Source: Streptomyces cinnabarinus | Lineage (GTDB): Bacteria; Actinomycetota; Actinomycetes; Streptomycetales; Streptomycetaceae | Reading direction: 5' to 3' | NCBI RefSeq assembly: GCF_027270315.1 | Contig: NZ_CP114413.1 | Span: 9,548,001 to 9,612,000 of the forward strand | DNA: 64,000 nt | Shown: positions 1 through 8,929 of the stretch, piece after piece | Layout of the letters: the number at the start of each line of letters is the position of its first letter | Numbering within the stretch: the stretch's first letter is position 1 | Position numbers and translations under genes: made by a program | The notes under the pieces: model-generated | What the model saw: the letters and a program-made list of their open reading frames with translations, nothing else | Told to the model about the DNA's origin: nothing | Database searches by the model: none

Positions 1-1
1 C

Positions 2-2578
2 GTGGACACCACTCCCGCCGACCACCCCGACCGCGGGGCTCGCCTCACCAACCTGGGGACCGCGCTGCACACTCGTTTCGAGTGGAATGGCGAGATCGCG
101 GATCTGGACTCCGCCGTCGACTGCCACCGGGAGGCGGTGCACACCACTCCGGTCGACAACTCCAACCGCGCAGCCATGCTGTCGAACCTGGGGATCGCAG
201 CGCAGGCCCGGTTCGAACGGACTGGCGCTGTCGCGGACCTGCGGACTGCGGTCGACCACCTCCAAGAGGCCGTGGACGTCACCCCCACCCACCACCCGAG
301 CCACGCGAGGCATTTGTCCAACCTCGCAGACGCCCGGCGGATCCGGTACAGGCGCACTGGCGCGGTGGCGGATCTGGAGACCGCCGTCCAGCTCCATCAG
401 CGGGCCGTGGACGCCACGCCCGGCGGCCACCCCGAACGCGCGCCCCGGTTGTCCAACCTCGGGATCTCACTGCAGGCCCGCTTCGACCGGCTCGGCGCGG
501 GCGCCGACCTGGACAGGGCCGTCGGCCACCTCCAAGAGGCCGTGGACGCCACTCCCGCCGAGGACCCAAGCCGTGCGAGGTACCTGTCCAACCTCGGCAC
601 CGCTCTGCAGACCCAGTTCGAGCGGACTCGTGTGGCTGCGCTGCTGGACACTGCCATCGAACGGCTCGAGGAGGCCGTGGAGGCCACCCCGGCCGACCAT
701 CCCGACCGCGCGCCCCGTCTGTCCAACCTCGGCGGCTCGCTGCGGGCCCGGTTCGAGCGGACACGCAAGGTGAAGGACTTTGACGCTGCCGTCAACGCCT
801 GGCAGAAGGCGTTGGATGCAGACTCGGCTGCTCCGTCGATCCGCGTCGAAGCAGGTATCTCAGCGGCTGGCCTCCTGACCAAGTCCGGTGATGCCGAGCG
901 GGCAGCTGACGTGACGGAGACAGCAGTTCGGCTGCTGCCTCAGGTGGTTCCCCGTCGGTTGGAGCGCCGTGATCAGCAACACGCCATCGGCAGCTTCGCC
1001 GGGCTGGCCGGTGCCGCCGCCGCACGAGCGCTCGCCGCCCCGGGCGGGAGTGCGTCCGAACGGGCTGAGCGGGCGCTGGGGCTGCTGGAAGCGGGGCGTG
1101 CCGTGCTGCTCAGTCAGGCACTCAACGCCCGCAGCGACCTGACCGACCTCAGCGAGCACCATCCCGAGCTAGCCCGTCAGTTCGTCGAGCAACGCGAGCA
1201 ACTCGACCAGCCCGTGAACATCAAGGTCTCCACTGAGCACAGCGGTGCCGGCCAATCTCCGAGGTTGCGGCAGGGCAACACAGCGCGGGCCCGGCACCGG
1301 TTGGCGGAGCAGTTCAACGCCACTCTGGCCGCCATCCGCAGCCTGAACGGCTTTGCGTCCTTCGCCCTTCCACCCACCGTCGAGGAGCTCATCACCGAGG
1401 CATCCCACGGCCCCGTGGTGGTGTTCAACGTCCACAGCGGCCGTAGCGACGCCCTACTGCTTACCGCTCACGGCATCACCAGCCTTGAGCTTCCGCGCCT
1501 CATTCCCCGCGACGTGGTCGAAGCCGTCAACACCTTCCGGCAGGCGCTGCAGCTGGCAAGGTCGGGAGCAGGCTTATCTGAACGGGAGGAGGCGCAGGAG
1601 ACACTCCTCGCGGTCCTTCGCTGGCTGTGGGACGCCGCCGCAGGCCCTGTGCTGGAAGCGTTGGGACACGACGGCCAACCGGCGGCGGCGACGCGCGGGC
1701 CGCACGAGGAAGACTGGCCTCGGGTGTGGTGGGCCCCCGGCGGGCTGCTGGGGCTGCTTCCCCTGCACGCCGCGGGACATCACAGCGACTCGGCTGACGA
1801 TCCGCACAGGCGCACCGTGATGGACCGGGTCGTCTCCTCCTACACCCCCACCGTGCGCGCACTGCGCTATGCCCGCCAGCGTGCTTCCCGACAGGCGCGC
1901 GAAACCTCAGCTCCTGGGGCGCTGATCGTCGCGATGCCGACCACGCCGCACGTGCCAGGCCGGCTGCCCTTCGTCGACGCCGAAACCGCCATGCTGCAGG
2001 CTCGTCTTCCCGACTCCGTGGTCCTACGGGAGCCGGACCCTGCCGACGGCCCTGCGGATCTGACGCCGTCCACACCGACGAAGGCCAACGTCCTGGCCCA
2101 CCTGCCCCGTTGCCCGATCGCGCACTTCGCCTGCCACGGCGCCAGCCATCCCGCCGACCCGTCGAAGAGCCTGCTGCTGCTCCACGACCACAAGGACGAC
2201 CCTCTCACCGTGGGGAGCCTCGCCCCCGTAGCACTCGACCGGGCCAGGCTGGCCTACCTCTCCGCCTGCCGCACCGCAGCCGTCGACACGGCCCGCCTGC
2301 TGGACGAGGCCATTCATCTCACCTCCGCCTTCCAACTCATCGGCTACCCTCATGTGATCGGCACTCTGTGGGAAATCGACGATCGGATCGCCGTCCGTAT
2401 CGCCAAGACGTTCTACGAGGGCCTGAGGTCCGATACTGGGGCACTGGATCCCGACCAGGCGGCCCGCGCCCTCCATGAGGCCGTACGGAGCGTACGAGAC
2501 GGCCACGACCTGCCACCCGGCAAAGACCGGACACGAACACCCTATGTATGGGCAGCCCACCTCCACGCCGGAGCCTGA
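2..2578 (+). CDS. TPR-CHAT domain protein, 5'-truncated by window edge
   Basis: The reading frame is open from the first bases, so the true start lies upstream. The N-terminal ~260 residues are tandem repeats of about 46 residues sharing the pattern DRAPRLSNLG...ARFERTG...DLDxAV, typical of the tetratricopeptide arrays found in actinobacterial CHAT proteins. The C-terminal third is a CHAT (caspase-like, HetF-associated) peptidase domain. It has the catalytic histidine in HFACHG (about residue 712 of the visible frame) and the cysteine in YLSACRT (about residue 756). Family knowledge: TPR-CHAT proteins are cysteine peptidases in bacterial signalling or conflict systems, with the TPRs acting as sensor or partner-binding part. 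Substrate and partner cannot be read here because the upstream neighbour is outside the window. Both catalytic residues are present, so it is probably active. Confidence 0.85.
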   Translation: MDTTPADHPDRGARLTNLGTALHTRFEWNGEIADLDSAVDCHREAVHTTPVDNSNRAAMLSNLGIAAQARFERTGAVADLRTAVDHLQEAVDVTPTHHPSHARHLSNLADARRIRYRRTGAVADLETAVQLHQRAVDATPGGHPERAPRLSNLGISLQARFDRLGAGADLDRAVGHLQEAVDATPAEDPSRARYLSNLGTALQTQFERTRVAALLDTAIERLEEAVEATPADHPDRAPRLSNLGGSLRARFERTRKVKDFDAAVNAWQKALDADSAAPSIRVEAGISAAGLLTKSGDAERAADVTETAVRLLPQVVPRRLERRDQQHAIGSFAGLAGAAAARALAAPGGSASERAERALGLLEAGRAVLLSQALNARSDLTDLSEHHPELARQFVEQREQLDQPVNIKVSTEHSGAGQSPRLRQGNTARARHRLAEQFNATLAAIRSLNGFASFALPPTVEELITEASHGPVVVFNVHSGRSDALLLTAHGITSLELPRLIPRDVVEAVNTFRQALQLARSGAGLSEREEAQETLLAVLRWLWDAAAGPVLEALGHDGQPAAATRGPHEEDWPRVWWAPGGLLGLLPLHAAGHHSDSADDPHRRTVMDRVVSSYTPTVRALRYARQRASRQARETSAPGALIVAMPTTPHVPGRLPFVDAETAMLQARLPDSVVLREPDPADGPADLTPSTPTKANVLAHLPRCPIAHFACHGASHPADPSKSLLLLHDHKDDPLTVGSLAPVALDRARLAYLSACRTAAVDTARLLDEAIHLTSAFQLIGYPHVIGTLWEIDDRIAVRIAKTFYEGLRSDTGALDPDQAARALHEAVRSVRDGHDLPPGKDRTRTPYVWAAHLHAGA

Positions 2579-2699
2579 ACCGCACTCCCCCCAAAATCGC
2601 ACGACCACCAACTCCACCCCACCCCCTTGCCGCTCGTGACAGATGCACCTGTGAGAGGTCTGTGCTCCTGCCAAGTTGCGTTCACCCGGACTCGTCCGG

Positions 2700-3062
2700 C
2701 AGACCCGCGCCGAGCTGCCAAGGGTGGCCGCGACGTGTCGCCACCTTCGGCCGCTTGCCCCGGGGGGCTCTTGGGGGCCGGGCCACGGCTCACCGGGCAG
2801 ACCGTCGCCGTCTTTTCCTGCGCCGCCTTTGGTCGTTCGGCAGATTCGTGATCACGGTGTACTCCCTTGGCTGTGGGCCTGTCGTGCTGGTCTGGGGTTG
2901 AGCGGTCACCGGTTGCGGCGCACCGTGTGGGCGCAGCCGGGGTGGATGTAGCCCGACCTGGCCGCGCCGCCGGACGGGCTGCCCGTGTCGTGCGGCACGC
3001 GCTCTTGGCCGGACCCGAACGCGCGGTCGCACGCGAGGGGGGACCGCGCTGACAGGCGTGCC
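2700..3062 (-). pseudogene. decayed copy of DUF6415-like gene end plus RiPP-type peptide gene
   Basis: Read on the minus strand, 2906-3062 encodes a C-terminus containing LACDR, RVPHDTGSPSGG and ARSGYIHPGCAHTVRR, ending at a stop. This matches the end of the gene at 37843-38358 (LACDR, RVPYDVGSPSGG, ARSGYVHPRCANTVRH). About 50 bases on comes the same GGGAGTACAC(C)GTG ribosome-binding and start context as the peptide gene at 38442. The core peptide section (GDGLPGEPWPGPQEPPG) is preserved, but in another frame from its start codon (2855), so the frame is broken. No methyltransferase follows. It is a remnant of the peptide locus seen intact at 37.8-39.8 kb, in the opposite orientation. Confidence 0.75.
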
Positions 3063-3256
3063 ACTCGTCCTGGTCGCTGTCCCTTGCTCGTCGTCTGGCC
3101 TTCGGGGCTGGCGTGGTTCGGGGAGGCCGGTGCCGGTGATCGGGCCGACCGTGCCCTTCTCGCCCGTACGGGGGTTGGTGTAGGCCATGATGGGAGTGGC
3201 CCGGGCGCCTGGTTTCATCCTTCGAACATTCCGGGGCCACGAGTAGAAGGACACCG

Positions 3257-4198
3257 ATGGGCCTCGATGTCACCGCTGGCCAGCACGGTCTGCTGACTCT
3301 GTGCGCGTTGCGCGCCGGTGACGCCGGCCTTGACTGGAGCCTGATCGCCCGCGGTGCCCAGAGCCCCGAGGGGCTGGCCGCGCTCATGGACGGGCAGTTG
3401 CACGAGGCCTCGCGTGCCGCGACCAAGAACCGCCCCCTGCTGCAGCAGGAGGCCCTGGCCGCCAGCCTCGACGACGACGAGCTCGCTGCGGCCGGGTAAG
3501 GCCGGCGCGCGCCTGGTCACTGTCCTGGACAAGGACTACCCGGCGAACCTCCGGGTGATCGGCAACCTGTCGCCGTTCCTGTTCTGCCGCGGCGAGCTCG
3601 ATCAGCGCGATGCCCGCTCGATTGCCGTTGTCGGCGCCCGCCAGGCTTCCGAGGACGGGCTGCGGCGGCCCGGATGGCCCGCGAGCTCGTCGAGCACGAC
3701 GTCGTGATCGCCAGCGGTCTCGCCAGGGGCATCGACGCGGCCGCCCCCAGGCCCACGCTCACCGCGGGCGGCCGGACCTTCGCCGTCATGGGGGCCGGTA
3801 TCGCCGCTCCGGTCTACCCGGCCGAGAACCGGCCGCTCGCGACCGCGATCCGCGCCGCTGGCGGCGCGCGCTGCTGAGCCAGTTCTGGCCCACCAGCCCC
3901 CCCGGCGAAGTACACCTTCCCTCGCCGCAACGTCGTCACGTCCGGCACCACCCTGGGCAGTGTCGTCATCGAGGCTGCCAGCACGTCGGGCGCCAAGGTG
4001 CAGGCCCGCCTGGCCGCCGAGCACGGCAAGCTCGTCTTCCTGATCCGCTCCCTCGCCGACACCCAGCCCTGGGCCAAGAAGATGCTGGACGAGGACCGGG
4101 CGATCCTGGTCACCGCCTCCAGAGACATCACCGACCGCCTCGGCCAGGCCGCGGACATCCAGGCCGTCGGCCGGCAGCTCGCCCTGGCCGGCCTGTGA
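3257..4198 (+). pseudogene. dprA: dprA-like DNA-processing protein, multiply frameshifted
   Basis: Pieces in different frames together spell a DprA/Smf Rossmann domain: LVTVLDKDYPANL, AVVGARQASEDGLRR, VIASGLARGIDAAA, FPRRN, VIEAASTSGA and LIRSLADTQPWAKKML. Frame changes occur near 3497, 3668, 3870 and 3905, and the first piece ends at an in-frame TAA (3497-3499). The start at 3257 is preceded by GAAGGA. DprA proteins bind single-stranded DNA and load RecA during transformation; Streptomyces carry extra copies in accessory DNA. With at least four shifts this copy cannot make a full protein. A comF-like fragment follows directly, the usual neighbour pair. Confidence 0.85.
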
Positions 4199-4370
4199 CG
4201 GCAGGTCTCCCAAAACCGGCGCAGGCTTCCCCGACTGCCCGGTGTGCTCCTACCGCATCACTGGCACCGCCCGCCTGTGCTCCGACTGCGTCGGCCGCAC
4301 CCTCCAGCCGGTCGCCGAGCCCCACTGCTCGGTCTGCTCCCAGGCCGTCCCGCCTGGAATGCCGTCCTGA
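4195..4370 (+). pseudogene. ComF-like phosphoribosyltransferase N-terminal zinc-ribbon remnant
   Basis: A GTG at 4195 overlaps the TGA of the dprA remnant (GTGA), suggesting former translational coupling. One frame over, the sequence reads FPDCPVCSYRITGTARLC, SDCVGRTL and PHCSVCSQAV, i.e. four paired-cysteine knuckles as in the double zinc ribbon at the start of ComFC-type proteins. The frame stops at 4368-4370 and no phosphoribosyltransferase domain follows. A frameshift plus a large 3' deletion makes this a remnant. Confidence 0.6.
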
Positions 4371-4536
4371 GCCACCTCCCAAGACGAGAACGGCCTCTGT
4401 TGCTCACGGAACGTCACACGAATGGGGCGCCTAAGAATGCCAGCGGTGTGTAGCAGTGTTGAACTAGTTCTGGCAGATGTCCGTCTGCCAGAGGGATCAC
4501 GAGTCCCGTCTCTCTGCCAACATCCTGGTGGTAAGC

Positions 4537-4812
4537 ATGAAGCAAGAAGTCGAACAGGTCCGCCTTTCTCCGGACGAGCTCAAGAGAGCGCAAGCGAGCG
4601 CGAAGGCGTCGCTTGCGCAGCTCGAATACATCGGTCAGCTTGTTTTCGAGAAGCTGGGGCGCCGAACCGTGACGCTCGGGGAGAACGAGATCACTCAGAT
4701 CCGTATCGACCCGAACGCCGGTGTTATCGCGTTCAGCACTGATGGCGACAGCGAATTGGGATGCGTCCAGTACCGGGACCCGCCTGGGGTCTGTGAGCCC
4801 TGCCCTAAGTAG
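4537..4812 (+). CDS. hypothetical small protein
   Basis: A 91-residue product starting MKQEVEQVRLSPDELKRAQ. The first half is charged and probably helical; the second looks like a short beta sheet (TVTLGENEITQIRIDPNAG, GVIAFSTDG). An ATG at 4477 in the same frame would add 20 residues, but ATG 4537 was chosen because the product then begins at the regular helix; neither has a strong ribosome-binding site. I recognise no family. A hairpin about 100 bases downstream could be its terminator. GC content is lower than in the neighbours, which fits recently acquired DNA. Confidence 0.5.
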   Translation: MKQEVEQVRLSPDELKRAQASAKASLAQLEYIGQLVFEKLGRRTVTLGENEITQIRIDPNAGVIAFSTDGDSELGCVQYRDPPGVCEPCPK

Positions 4813-4916
4813 CACAGGCCTCGCCCTGCTAGTGCTGCACCAGAGACGTTCACCGGGTCGGTGGCAGTCGGCCGCAACACCTGGTATTTCAGCCTCTCGT
4901 CACGCAGCACGTCTTG

Positions 4917-4953
4917 AAGAGACCATCCTGGCCCGGCGCGGGGGTGGTCTCTT
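4917..4953 (+). terminator. hairpin with 9-bp stem, possible terminator
   Basis: AAGAGACCA (4917-4925) pairs perfectly with TGGTCTCTT (4945-4953) across a 19-nt GC-rich loop, followed by TTCTGCTGTTC. It lies downstream of the small gene ending at 4812 and before the IS fragment. There is no long T run, which is common for actinobacterial terminators. Confidence 0.45.
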
Positions 4954-5038
4954 CTGCTGTTCCGCTCGGGGTCCAGCATCCGAACCCCCGCTTCCCTAAT
5001 AACGGCTAACACAATGAGGTGGATCGGTCCTGGGTGAC

Positions 5039-5275
5039 GTGTCCGGGCGGGAGTTGGGCGTTCAGACCGGTGTGGGGGCGTTGCCGTGGATCGTGTCGGA
5101 TGAGCTGTGGGATTGCCTGGAGCCGCTGCTGCCGCAGCGTGAGCGCAGGTTCCGGTATCCCGGCCGCCAGCCGTTGCCGGGCCGGGAAGTGCTGTGCGGG
5201 ATCTTGTTTGTACTGCCTACCGGGATCCAGTGGGAGTATCTGCCGCAGGAGCTCGGTTTCGGCTCGGGACCGAGT
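5039..5275 (+). pseudogene. IS5-family transposase N-terminal fragment
   Basis: The frame reads WIVSDELWDCLEPLLPQRER and QPLPGREVLCGILFVLPTG, then IQWEYLPQELGFGSG, the N-terminal helix-turn-helix part of IS5-family (IS1647-like) transposases. Homology stops at about 5275, where a complete protein would continue for some 200 residues including the DDE catalytic triad. The rest of the frame to 5350 is unrelated. It marks a breakpoint next to the lower-GC gene that follows. Confidence 0.75.
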
Positions 5276-5443
5276 CTGCGGCGGCGTGGCTTGCTGAGTG
5301 CCTGTTTGCGATTTCCGTGGTCGCGCGTGGTGTTCGCAAAGCGCGGCTGAAGCGGTCCTGCCGTCTGAGGAGGCGGGCTCGCAGTAAGCGCGAAGTCGGT
5401 GACAAGGGCGACGAGACGGCCGATGGCGCGGTGGCCAGACCGC

Positions 5444-6184
5444 TCAGCGATACGAGCGTGGCCATTCCCATCTCATGCCACCAATCCAAATGCCGCCAAA
5501 AACAGAGTCCCCCTCGAACTCGAAGGTGACGCTATCTATAGCGCTCTTGAGGCACACGACATCCCTCGCCCATGCACGGAAGCAATCAGAGAACGGCGAC
5601 AATGCCTCCGCCTGGAGATCGGCTGCTATGTGACTACGCAGTAATGAGTAATTGGCGCTGACGCCTCGTACTGCCGCGTCAATGCGCTTCCATGAGTCGT
5701 GGGACAGTCGCGGCAACTCAACCTCTGCCAGCCGGAATCGAAGATTATCTCGTAGATCTGTCCAGCGCGTTTCGACAGCCGCCAACGCCCTGTCACCAGT
5801 CGTATGGTCCAAGAGCGCGAACCTGTCCACTTGAGATGCGGGCGCGCACTGCTCCAAGTCGATTTGCATTTCCTCTAGGGAGGCAGCGGCTTCACGGAGA
5901 CTTTCAAAGCTGCGTGTGGCGAGACTCCGTACTGCGCTCTGCTGTGCCAGCCTTGCGTGCTCGTTGCCAAGGCGGCCGAGTACAACTAAGGCGAAAGGTA
6001 TGGCAAACATCAGGCCCGTGAAGCTGGACACCAAGTTAGTGAGAAACGCTCGGTTGTCCCACCAGCCATGAGAATCTCCGACGACACCCAGCGCGATTAT
6101 TAGGGAGCCAAGAACGGGGAGAATTGCACACAATCTCCTTGTGAGTGATGGCGTTTCACGCCAAATCGTTCCAAATCGCTCCAT
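5444..6184 (-). CDS. hypothetical two-helix membrane protein with coiled-coil tail
   Basis: About 246 residues from ATG 6184, chosen because GAGAGG lies 7 bases upstream; the frame is open further up to 6271. Two membrane segments near the N-terminus (LCAILPVLGSLIIALGVV and SFTGLMFAIPFALVVLG) are followed by about 150 soluble residues with heptad-like stretches (RSFESLREAAASLEEMQIDL; AVETRWTDLRDNLRFRLAEV). No catalytic motif is evident and I do not recognise the family. Its GC is noticeably lower than that of neighbouring Streptomyces genes, and it sits between two IS5-type sequences, so horizontal acquisition is likely. A membrane-anchored sensor or effector is possible, but that is speculation. 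Confidence 0.55.
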   Translation of the reverse strand: MERFGTIWRETPSLTRRLCAILPVLGSLIIALGVVGDSHGWWDNRAFLTNLVSSFTGLMFAIPFALVVLGRLGNEHARLAQQSAVRSLATRSFESLREAAASLEEMQIDLEQCAPASQVDRFALLDHTTGDRALAAVETRWTDLRDNLRFRLAEVELPRLSHDSWKRIDAAVRGVSANYSLLRSHIAADLQAEALSPFSDCFRAWARDVVCLKSAIDSVTFEFEGDSVFGGIWIGGMRWEWPRSYR

Positions 6185-6320
6185 TGACACCTCTCTCGCT
6201 GCACGTTGGTACTTCCTGATTCCGACACGCATGACACGACACGGAAGGTTCCACTCGAGCAGGTCTCGCACGGCTTCCGACCACTTGGGACGGTCGTCGA
6301 CGTAACGACTGTGTTCGTGG

Positions 6321-7175
6321 TCAGGTGGCGGTTGGCATTGGGACAGATGGGAGGGGCTGTGCCGACTTGCGGGCCGGTTTGCGCGTAAGGCGGCGGGTCA
6401 TGAGCGTGATGGATGCCCAGGTGATGAGGGTCTCGCTGACCTGCGGCAGTCTCTCGTGGTCCCGGCAGTGCCGACGCGCCCGCATGATCCACGAAAGTGA
6501 CCTCTCGACCACCCAACGGCGCGGCAGGACCACGAAGCCCCTGGCCTCCGGCGGACGTCGAACCGTCTTGACCTTGATGTCGAGACGCTCCTTCGCCCAG
6601 TCGACCAGCGCACCCGCGTAGGCGGAGTCGGCCCAGACGATCGCGATCTCGGGGTGCATCAGGTGCAGGCGAAAGAGGACATCCTTCGCGGCGTCCCGGT
6701 CAGTAACGTCGGCTGCGGTGACCATGACGAGCAGGACCAGGCCGCGAGTGTCGACGACGATGTGGCGCTTGCGGCCATTGATTTTCTTCCCGGCGTCGTA
6801 GCCGCGGCTGTCCCGGCTGACGGTCTCGGACGCCTTCACGCTCTGGGAGTCCACGATCACCGCGGTGGCCTGTGGGGTCTTGCCGCTACTGAGCCGTACT
6901 CGCCTGCGGAGCTGGTCACGGATGACGTTGACGATCCCGGCCGCGGCCCAGCGGCGGGCGAAGCCGTAGATCGTCCGCCAGGGCGGGAAGTCCGAGGGCA
7001 TCGCCCTCCACTTTATCCCGTTATCCACGAGGTAGCGGATACCGTCGACGATCTCACGGCGGGGATGCTTTTCCGGCCTGCCCCGGCCGGTCTCGCAGGC
7101 CGCAGGCGGAAGCAACGGCTCGATCAAGGCCCATTCAGCGTCCGTCATGTCGGACGGGTAGCGGCGTCGGCGCAT
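6321..7175 (-). CDS. IS5-family transposase, apparently intact
   Basis: Starting at ATG 7175, the 284-residue product begins MRRRRYPSDMTDAEWALIEP and carries the IS5/IS112-type DDE core: VIVDSQSVKASETV (first Asp), KRHIVVDTRGL, VWADSAYAG (second Asp) and RRWVVERSLSW (Glu). Length and motif order fit a complete transposase. The frame extends upstream but those residues lack family similarity. Terminal inverted repeats could not be located by eye, so element borders are not given. Confidence 0.85.
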   Translation of the reverse strand: MRRRRYPSDMTDAEWALIEPLLPPAACETGRGRPEKHPRREIVDGIRYLVDNGIKWRAMPSDFPPWRTIYGFARRWAAAGIVNVIRDQLRRRVRLSSGKTPQATAVIVDSQSVKASETVSRDSRGYDAGKKINGRKRHIVVDTRGLVLLVMVTAADVTDRDAAKDVLFRLHLMHPEIAIVWADSAYAGALVDWAKERLDIKVKTVRRPPEARGFVVLPRRWVVERSLSWIMRARRHCRDHERLPQVSETLITWASITLMTRRLTRKPARKSAQPLPSVPMPTAT

Positions 7176-7270
7176 AGGAAGGAAGGGATCCTGGCCAGTT
7201 GGTGCGGGGAGGGAGCCAGCCAGGACCCCGGTCCTTTGTGCTGTCGAAGTGTCGGCGCCCCGCAGAGAGA

Positions 7271-7690
7271 TCAGCTGGTCTGCGAGGCTGCCATCTCCAG
7301 ACTGGCCTCCACCGCTCTGATCTGCGTGCTCAGGTAGTTCGCCCACCGGCTTGTGGGGTAGAGCGCGAGGTGCGGCGCCAGCGTGCCGGTGATCATCCGG
7401 CGGAACTGGGTGAGCTTCTCGCTGATCCAGACCCGCTCCCACGCTTCGAGCTCCTGCTCGCTCGCCGCGAAGTGATAGCCGGCCTCTCGGGTCCAGATCA
7501 GCGGAGGCCACTCACGCTCACCGCACATGTCCCGCAGCGCGGCCAGACCGCTGCGGGTCTGGTACTGGCTCAGCTCGCAGGCGCCCATCAGGCGTTTGAG
7601 GGGCAGACCCGCAGGCGCTGCTTCCATCAGCGCGATGTGGATCAGTTCGGCATGGCGCTCCGCTGCCGGGGAGCGCTTGCGCACGGTCAC
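7271..7690 (-). CDS. RacP-like small DNA-binding protein
   Basis: A 139-residue protein beginning MTVRKRSPAAERHAELIHIA, with a predicted helix-turn-helix (LPLKRLMGACELSQYQTRSG) and a helical tail ending AVEASLEMAAS. It resembles proteins annotated RacP on Streptomyces plasmids and genomic islands; function there is unknown. Its ATG overlaps the stop of the upstream gene (7687-7690, ATGA), so the two are translationally coupled. The same pairing occurs elsewhere in Streptomyces, supporting a shared role in plasmid or island maintenance. The RacP name is from memory. Confidence 0.55.
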   Translation of the reverse strand: MTVRKRSPAAERHAELIHIALMEAAPAGLPLKRLMGACELSQYQTRSGLAALRDMCGEREWPPLIWTREAGYHFAASEQELEAWERVWISEKLTQFRRMITGTLAPHLALYPTSRWANYLSTQIRAVEASLEMAASQTS

Positions 7691-8748
7691 TCACCCCGCA
7701 GGATGCGGGCGAGTTCCTCATCCATGTCTACCAGGCCGGTGGAGACCGCGGTCTCCATCCAGTCGAGCGTCGCGCGGGTGCGAGCGATGTTCGACAGCAA
7801 CACCTCGCGCTCGTCCCCCGACCACTCGCGGTCCCGCATCTTTGGCACCGCCTTCGACGCCTCATGTACGAACCGGTGGAACGCACCCAGCAGGTCGACA
7901 AACTCTTCGGTCCGCTCGATCCTCCTGAGGGCCGGGCCGACCGGCGAGGTGCGGCGGAAGGCCTCGGCCTGCTGGCGGGAGCGGTCGGCCTGGGCCCGGT
8001 TGACCATGTGCCGTGCTCTGTCGTCGGCCGCGACCCTCGCGGCGACCTCGGGACGGCGCAGCACGTCGGAGGCCATCCTCGCCGCCGCGGCATCGTCCTT
8101 GACCAGGGACTGCATCGCCTCCGCGCGGTGCTCGGGCTTCTGGGCGTCGTTGACCGCGCGCCGGGCGGCGGTGTCCTCCATCAGCCGGGCGGCAACCTGT
8201 GGACGGCGCAGCACATCCCGCGTCACCTCCACCGCGACATCCTCGTCGGCGGCCAGGTCGTGAACGCGCTCCACCTTCTCCTGGACCGTCCCGGGCCGGT
8301 CCGGCCGACGGCCCACGCGCTTCTGGGCCAGGTTCGTCGTCCACCGCCGTGTCCCGGTCACGTCGTCGACCGGCGGATCGTCGATCGCCTTGAACCGCTC
8401 GGCATCATCCTGGATCGACGCAAGGACCGAGTGGACCTTGTGCGAGACACCCTCACGGCGCCGGTCGGCCGGCCAACGGTGCGAGGTGAACCGGTAGTTC
8501 AGGACCGTACTCAGCGACAGCCCGATGTCATCGGCGTATATCTGCAGCGATGCGTAGACCCCGAACAGTTCGTCGCTGTGGGGAGCAGAACCGCCTTGCG
8601 GCCTCATCGGCTCGATCTCCGCGGCGTGGTCGCCAATCGTGAACATCGCCCGTCCCATCTGGGCGACCAGCTGCCGGTCTCCGGCGACGATCTCCGCGTA
8701 GCGCTGCCGCGTGACCTGGCCGACGTTCTCGGACACGGTGGCCACCAC
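7687..8748 (-). CDS. DUF6192-family protein
   Basis: A 353-residue protein beginning MVATVSENVGQVTRQRYAEI. The first ~130 residues contain the ParB-like stretch SLQIYADDIGLSLSTVLNYR, and the middle has alternating short repeats (RDVLRRPQVAARLMED and SDVLRRPEVAARVAAD), as in the DUF6192 proteins of Streptomyces plasmids. The C-terminal helical part (ERTEEFVDLLGAFHRFVHEA) may mediate oligomerisation. It is coupled to the RacP-like gene by a 4-base overlap. A large palindrome lies 140 bases upstream. A KorB/ParB-like DNA-binding role is plausible from the helix-turn-helix but is inferred. The DUF number is from memory. Confidence 0.6.
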   Translation of the reverse strand: MVATVSENVGQVTRQRYAEIVAGDRQLVAQMGRAMFTIGDHAAEIEPMRPQGGSAPHSDELFGVYASLQIYADDIGLSLSTVLNYRFTSHRWPADRRREGVSHKVHSVLASIQDDAERFKAIDDPPVDDVTGTRRWTTNLAQKRVGRRPDRPGTVQEKVERVHDLAADEDVAVEVTRDVLRRPQVAARLMEDTAARRAVNDAQKPEHRAEAMQSLVKDDAAAARMASDVLRRPEVAARVAADDRARHMVNRAQADRSRQQAEAFRRTSPVGPALRRIERTEEFVDLLGAFHRFVHEASKAVPKMRDREWSGDEREVLLSNIARTRATLDWMETAVSTGLVDMDEELARILRGE

Positions 8749-8888
8749 CCCTTCACGGGGCCGGGTGCGGCACGGCAGGCCGCAAGGAACCCACGGCCCC
8801 TTGCTCCTCTGGAGCGTCCTCCCGCCACGAGATCGTCAACAAGGCTCCGGCTTCAACTTCGGACGAAACGACGGGAGTTGGACAGGTA

Positions 8889-8929
8889 AGCGTTCAGAAC
8901 AGCGTCACGGTGACGCTGTTCTGAACGCT
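8889..8929. promoter_or_regulatory. 41-bp near-perfect palindrome (20-bp arms)
   Basis: AGCGTTCAGAACAGCGTCAC at 8889-8908 is an exact inverted repeat of 8910-8929 around a single central base. It lies upstream of the DUF6192/RacP pair and contains the stop codon of the preceding zinc-finger gene near its centre. It would form a very stable hairpin in RNA (terminator) or could be an operator for the downstream pair. Confidence 0.7.
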
